Below, one piece after another: positions 52,945-55,897 of a stretch of DNA of 55,897 bases; position 1 is the stretch's first letter, and each line of letters begins with the position of its first letter. Source of the stretch: an uncultured Prevotellaceae bacterium (GTDB lineage Bacteria > Bacteroidota > Bacteroidia > Bacteroidales > Bacteroidaceae); NCBI GenBank assembly GCA_900313235.1, contig OMQN01000013.1:1-55897 (forward strand). The letters run 5' to 3'. Below the pieces are notes generated by a model. It saw only the letters and a program-made list of their open reading frames with translations. It did no database searches and had not been told where the DNA came from. A program made the position numbers and the translations under genes.

Positions 52945-53745
52945 TATCGTAATATCCGAAACTTCCGTCACTTTATCCATCCAGCCATTCATGATGACAG
53001 CTGGAGAATGGGTGGTGAGGATAATCTGCACGTTAGGATTCATCTCTACCACCAAATCAATGAGGCGTTTCTGCCACTCGATATGCAGGCTCACCTCTGG
53101 TTCATCCATGAAAAGGACATAGGGCAACTGGTCTTCTACCAATACCGTCAGCAGAATAGCCAGCATCTGCTTCTCGCCACTCGACAACTGATAGGGCACC
53201 AGCGTCTCGCCAATCTGTGAGAAGCGTATCTCGTTTTCTGTACGGACAATCTTCTTGCCCGTCTCTTCAAAGAGTTCGTCGACAATATCCTGGAAGCGGG
53301 TCTTGGCCTGCGACAGCTGCTGGGCAGCATCAGTATTTCCTGCCTGCAACTGTTCGATGATGCGGTTGCCGATGTTCACCTGATAGTCCAGGTACTTGCG
53401 CTGCAGATGATAGAGTTGGAAGTCGAGGGCTGAAGAAATACGCGAATCCACCAGATTGATAGTCTCGTTGTTGAGCAGGGGCGAATCCATCGAACGGATG
53501 ATGTCGTAGCGGATATGGGTAGCGTCCTCTGGCTCCACCACCAAGTGAACGCCCTTGAGCAGGTGGTTCTGCAGGTCCCCATTGGTATTGACACTACGGA
53601 ACACCTTGTTCAATATTGTCGACTTACCCACTCCATTGATACCGCTGAGAATATTCACATGCGGGTCAAGATGCCACACGATATGTTTCTTACCGCTCCA
53701 CAGGGAGTCGATTTCAATCATTCGGATACAGTCTGCGTATTTCAT
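52942..53745 (-). CDS. AAA/ABC-type ATPase, AriA-like partner of DUF4435
   Basis: A 267-residue ABC/SMC-like ATPase. Walker A is GINGVGKST (residues 35-43), the signature is LSSGEKQ (187-193), Walker B is YVLFMDEPE (209-217), and an H-loop His246 is in ILTTHSPAV. An ~85-residue helical insert sits between Walker A and the signature. Such ATPases pair with DUF4435 in PARIS, but this one is small for AriA. The ATG at 53745 (MKYADCIRMIEIDS) is used. The gene lies between an FKBP isomerase gene and the DUF4435 gene, all minus-strand. Confidence 0.87.
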   Translation of the reverse strand: MKYADCIRMIEIDSLWSGKKHIVWHLDPHVNILSGINGVGKSTILNKVFRSVNTNGDLQNHLLKGVHLVVEPEDATHIRYDIIRSMDSPLLNNETINLVDSRISSALDFQLYHLQRKYLDYQVNIGNRIIEQLQAGNTDAAQQLSQAKTRFQDIVDELFEETGKKIVRTENEIRFSQIGETLVPYQLSSGEKQMLAILLTVLVEDQLPYVLFMDEPEVSLHIEWQKRLIDLVVEMNPNVQIILTTHSPAVIMNGWMDKVTEVSDITI

Positions 53746-53793
53746 AGGCTCGAAACCAATAAACAATAAACAACGAACGACAGCTAACAGCCG

Positions 53794-54399
53794 TTAATCT
53801 CTGTCGCCTAATGTCTTGCGCCAGAAGTCTTCTAACTGCAATTCAAAGATCAGCGTACTATAGGCAGGAATACCATTTCTTGTCGCTGAGCCATAGGCCA
53901 GCTGGTAAGGGATATAGATGCGCCAGCGATCGCCACGATGCATGTGCATCAGAGCAGTAGAGAAGCCCTTCACCAGACTTCCGGCAACAAACTTTGACGG
54001 TGTAGCTGTTATGGGGTCAAAAGTGCCAGCGTAGCTCTGGTCGAAGATATATCCACGCGCATAGCTGGCTGACGGCAGCAGACGACCTTGGTAGTGCACG
54101 GTGACAGAGTCTGTCTGCAGGGGTGACGTGGTGCCAGCGCCCTGTACCAGTTTCTCTACTACGACATAGTCGCTGTAGGAAAAGGTATAATACTGTTCCG
54201 GCATCGTGTAACAAGGCAGCAGACTCCAATTCGTCTGCCCCTTGTCAATCTTCTGCTGAGTATCTGATACCAGATTGCTAAAATACTCGTCGTTGGTAGC
54301 CTGCCAGTTGGCATACTCCTCCACAGCATCGTCCTCTTCCTTACAAGAAGCAAGGGCCAACACTGCCAACAGGCACCAGATGATATTTCTGAACTTCAT
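53794..54399 (-). CDS. FKBP-type peptidyl-prolyl isomerase lipoprotein
   Basis: A 201-residue lipoprotein (signal LAVLALASC). The FKBP domain (~100-195) has VTVHYQGRLLPSASYARGYI, FDQSYAGTFDPITATPSKFV and the ending AYGSATRNGIPAYSTLIFEL. It catalyses proline isomerisation at the envelope. A ~80-residue non-conserved helical part precedes the domain. It lies 6 bp after the glyS stop. Confidence 0.92.
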   Translation of the reverse strand: MKFRNIIWCLLAVLALASCKEEDDAVEEYANWQATNDEYFSNLVSDTQQKIDKGQTNWSLLPCYTMPEQYYTFSYSDYVVVEKLVQGAGTTSPLQTDSVTVHYQGRLLPSASYARGYIFDQSYAGTFDPITATPSKFVAGSLVKGFSTALMHMHRGDRWRIYIPYQLAYGSATRNGIPAYSTLIFELQLEDFWRKTLGDRD

Positions 54400-54405
54400 C
54401 GTTTA

Positions 54406-55897
54406 TTACTGTAATTTCTTCAACAGGCTTGCAATGCTCACCTTATCTTCGATAATGCTGTTCAGGTCGCTGATGTTCACGCGCTCCTGCTCCATGGTGT
54501 CGCGGAAGCGCAGCGTAACCTTGCCATCAACGAGCGAGTCGTGGTCGACGGTGACGCAGTATGGTGTACCAATAGCGTCCTGACGGCGATAGCGCTTACC
54601 GATAGAGTCCTTCTCGTCATACTGGCAGGCGAAGTGATACTTCAGCTGGTCAATAATCTCACGAGCCTTCTCGGGCAGACCGTCCTTCTTCACCAACGGC
54701 ATCACAGCACACTTGACAGGTGCCAGAGCAGCAGGCAGACGCAGTACAGTACGTGTCTCGCCATTCTCCAGCTTCTCCTCGTCAAAGGCATGGCACATGA
54801 TGCTCAGGAACATACGGTCAACACCAATAGATGTCTCGATGACATACGGAGTATAGCTCTCGTTGGTCTGTGGGTCAAAGTACTTGATGCTCTTGCCAGA
54901 GTATTTCTCATGCTGTGAGAGGTCGAAGTTGGTACGAGAGTGGATACCCTCTACCTCCTTGAAGCCAAACGGCATCTTAAACTCGATATCGGTAGCGGCG
55001 TTAGCATAGTGAGCCAACTTGTCGTGGTCGTGGAAACGATAGTTCTCAGCACCGAAGCCCAGTGCCTGGTGCCACTTCATACGGGTCTCCTTCCACTTGA
55101 GCTCCGTACCAGGCTGTACGAAGAACTGCATCTCCATCTGCTCAAATTCACGCATACGGAAGATGAACTGACGAGCCACAATCTCGTTACGGAAAGCCTT
55201 ACCAATCTGGGCGATACCGAAAGGAATCTTCATACGACCGGTCTTCTGTACGTTCAGGTAGTTCACGAAGATACCCTGAGCAGTTTCAGGACGCAGGTAC
55301 ACCTTCATAGAGGCATCAGCGCTGGCACCCATCTCGGTGGCGAACATCAGGTTGAACTGACGGACATCGGTCCAGTTCTTGGTACCGCTGATGGGGTCTA
55401 CAATCTCCTCGTCAAGGATGATCTGCTTCAGAGCCTCCAAGTCTGGTCCCTGCATGGCAGCAGCATAGCGTGCGTGCAGGTTGTCGCGCTTCTCCTTGGT
55501 CTCCTTCACACGCTCGCTGGTCTCCATATACTTAGCCTCATCGAAGCTGTCGCCGAAACGCTTGCGAGCCTTCTCCACTTCCTTCTGAATCTTCTCGTCA
55601 TACTTGGCAATCTGATCCTCAATCAGCACGTCAGCACGATAGCGTTTCTTAGAGTCGCGATTGTCAATCAAGGGATCGTTGAAAGCATCCACGTGACCAG
55701 AAGCCTTCCATATCGTTGGGTGCATAAAGATGGCGCTGTCGATACCCACGATATTCTCGTGCAACATCGTCATAGCCTTCCACCAATACTGCTTAATGTT
55801 ATTCTTCAACTCCACACCGTTCTGACCATAGTCGTAAACGGCTCCTAAACCATCGTAAATCTCACTTGAGGGGAATACAAAACCATACTCTTTACAG
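54406..55897 (-). CDS. glyS: Glycyl-tRNA synthetase, N-terminus cut by window edge
   Basis: About 497 residues of the dimeric (eukaryote-like) GlyRS; the frame is open to the window end, starting with KEYGFVFPSSEIYDGLGAVY. Class II motifs are visible: motif 2 is FRNEIVARQFIFRMREFEQM, and motif 3 is near ETSIGVDRMFLSIM. The C-terminal anticodon-binding domain follows (APVKCAVMPLVKKDGLPEKA). It charges tRNA-Gly. Only the first ~10-20 residues seem to be missing. Confidence 0.94.
   Translation of the reverse strand, partial: CKEYGFVFPSSEIYDGLGAVYDYGQNGVELKNNIKQYWWKAMTMLHENIVGIDSAIFMHPTIWKASGHVDAFNDPLIDNRDSKKRYRADVLIEDQIAKYDEKIQKEVEKARKRFGDSFDEAKYMETSERVKETKEKRDNLHARYAAAMQGPDLEALKQIILDEEIVDPISGTKNWTDVRQFNLMFATEMGASADASMKVYLRPETAQGIFVNYLNVQKTGRMKIPFGIAQIGKAFRNEIVARQFIFRMREFEQMEMQFFVQPGTELKWKETRMKWHQALGFGAENYRFHDHDKLAHYANAATDIEFKMPFGFKEVEGIHSRTNFDLSQHEKYSGKSIKYFDPQTNESYTPYVIETSIGVDRMFLSIMCHAFDEEKLENGETRTVLRLPAALAPVKCAVMPLVKKDGLPEKAREIIDQLKYHFACQYDEKDSIGKRYRRQDAIGTPYCVTVDHDSLVDGKVTLRFRDTMEQERVNISDLNSIIEDKVSIASLLKKLQ

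Overview
The window is a stretch of Bacteroidota chromosome, almost certainly Prevotellaceae (Prevotella/Xylanibacter type). The signs are Bacteroidota promoters (TA-N2-TTTG, mostly TATCTTTG or TACCTTTG) ahead of many genes, a sprA/T9SS gene, secreted proteins ending in a GIYxxNGxKVxxx-like tail, Gcv P protein split in two, DUF5683, DUF4810 and DUF6078 families, and the short tandem repeats common between Prevotella genes. No rRNA, tRNA, CRISPR array or prophage was seen. Most of it is ordinary core chromosome, interrupted by repeats and small cassettes.

Layout. 1-5.4 kb: end of a porin-like protein, an imelysin lipoprotein, a di-haem DUF1111 lipoprotein (3' end altered by a 23-bp duplication), a small membrane protein and two decayed fragments; probably an iron/haem-related envelope cluster. 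5.6-7.5 kb: TlpA-like thioredoxin and HAD phosphatase. 7.5-9.8 kb: a VapE-type ATPase and a DUF6078-like gene bracketed by an 82-nt inverted repeat. 9.9-12.6 kb: secreted GH27 alpha-galactosidase. 12.8-13.1 kb: candidate small RNA. 13.1-21.1 kb: ruvA-sprA, with sprA split by a frameshift and its signal-peptide region framed by heptamer repeats. 21.3-23.9 kb: secreted endonuclease I and meso-diaminopimelate dehydrogenase. 24.0-30.7 kb: parA, an inserted four-helix-bundle cassette, parB, DUF5683, MltD-like transglycosylase and RelA/SpoT. 30.7-37.8 kb (minus strand): MerR regulator, a CsgG-lipoprotein-DUF4810-DUF799 operon, trpS, gltS, an exported PNPOx-fold protein, and a sigma factor with a membrane partner. 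37.9-40.9 kb: CDF metal exporter and a TPR histidine kinase. 40.9-47.1 kb: a full glycine-cleavage operon (lplA-gcvT-gcvH-gcvPA-gcvPB-lpd). 47.2-51.9 kb: dxs-trkA-trkH. 51.9-55.9 kb: glyS (cut by the window edge), an FKBP isomerase, and an AAA ATPase + DUF4435 pair that resembles PARIS AriA/AriB.

The most interesting signals are: (i) the roughly 0.52-kb four-helix-bundle cassette with 39-nt imperfect inverted ends sitting between parA and parB; (ii) the inverted-repeat-bounded VapE/DUF6078 cassette; (iii) the AAA+DUF4435 pair in a housekeeping neighbourhood; (iv) two frame-breaking changes, in sprA and in the DUF1111 gene, that are either assembly errors or real; and (v) a stop-start relay made by a 14-nt repeat between gcvH and gcvPA. 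All function calls rest on reading motifs and on memory of protein families; no database search was possible.
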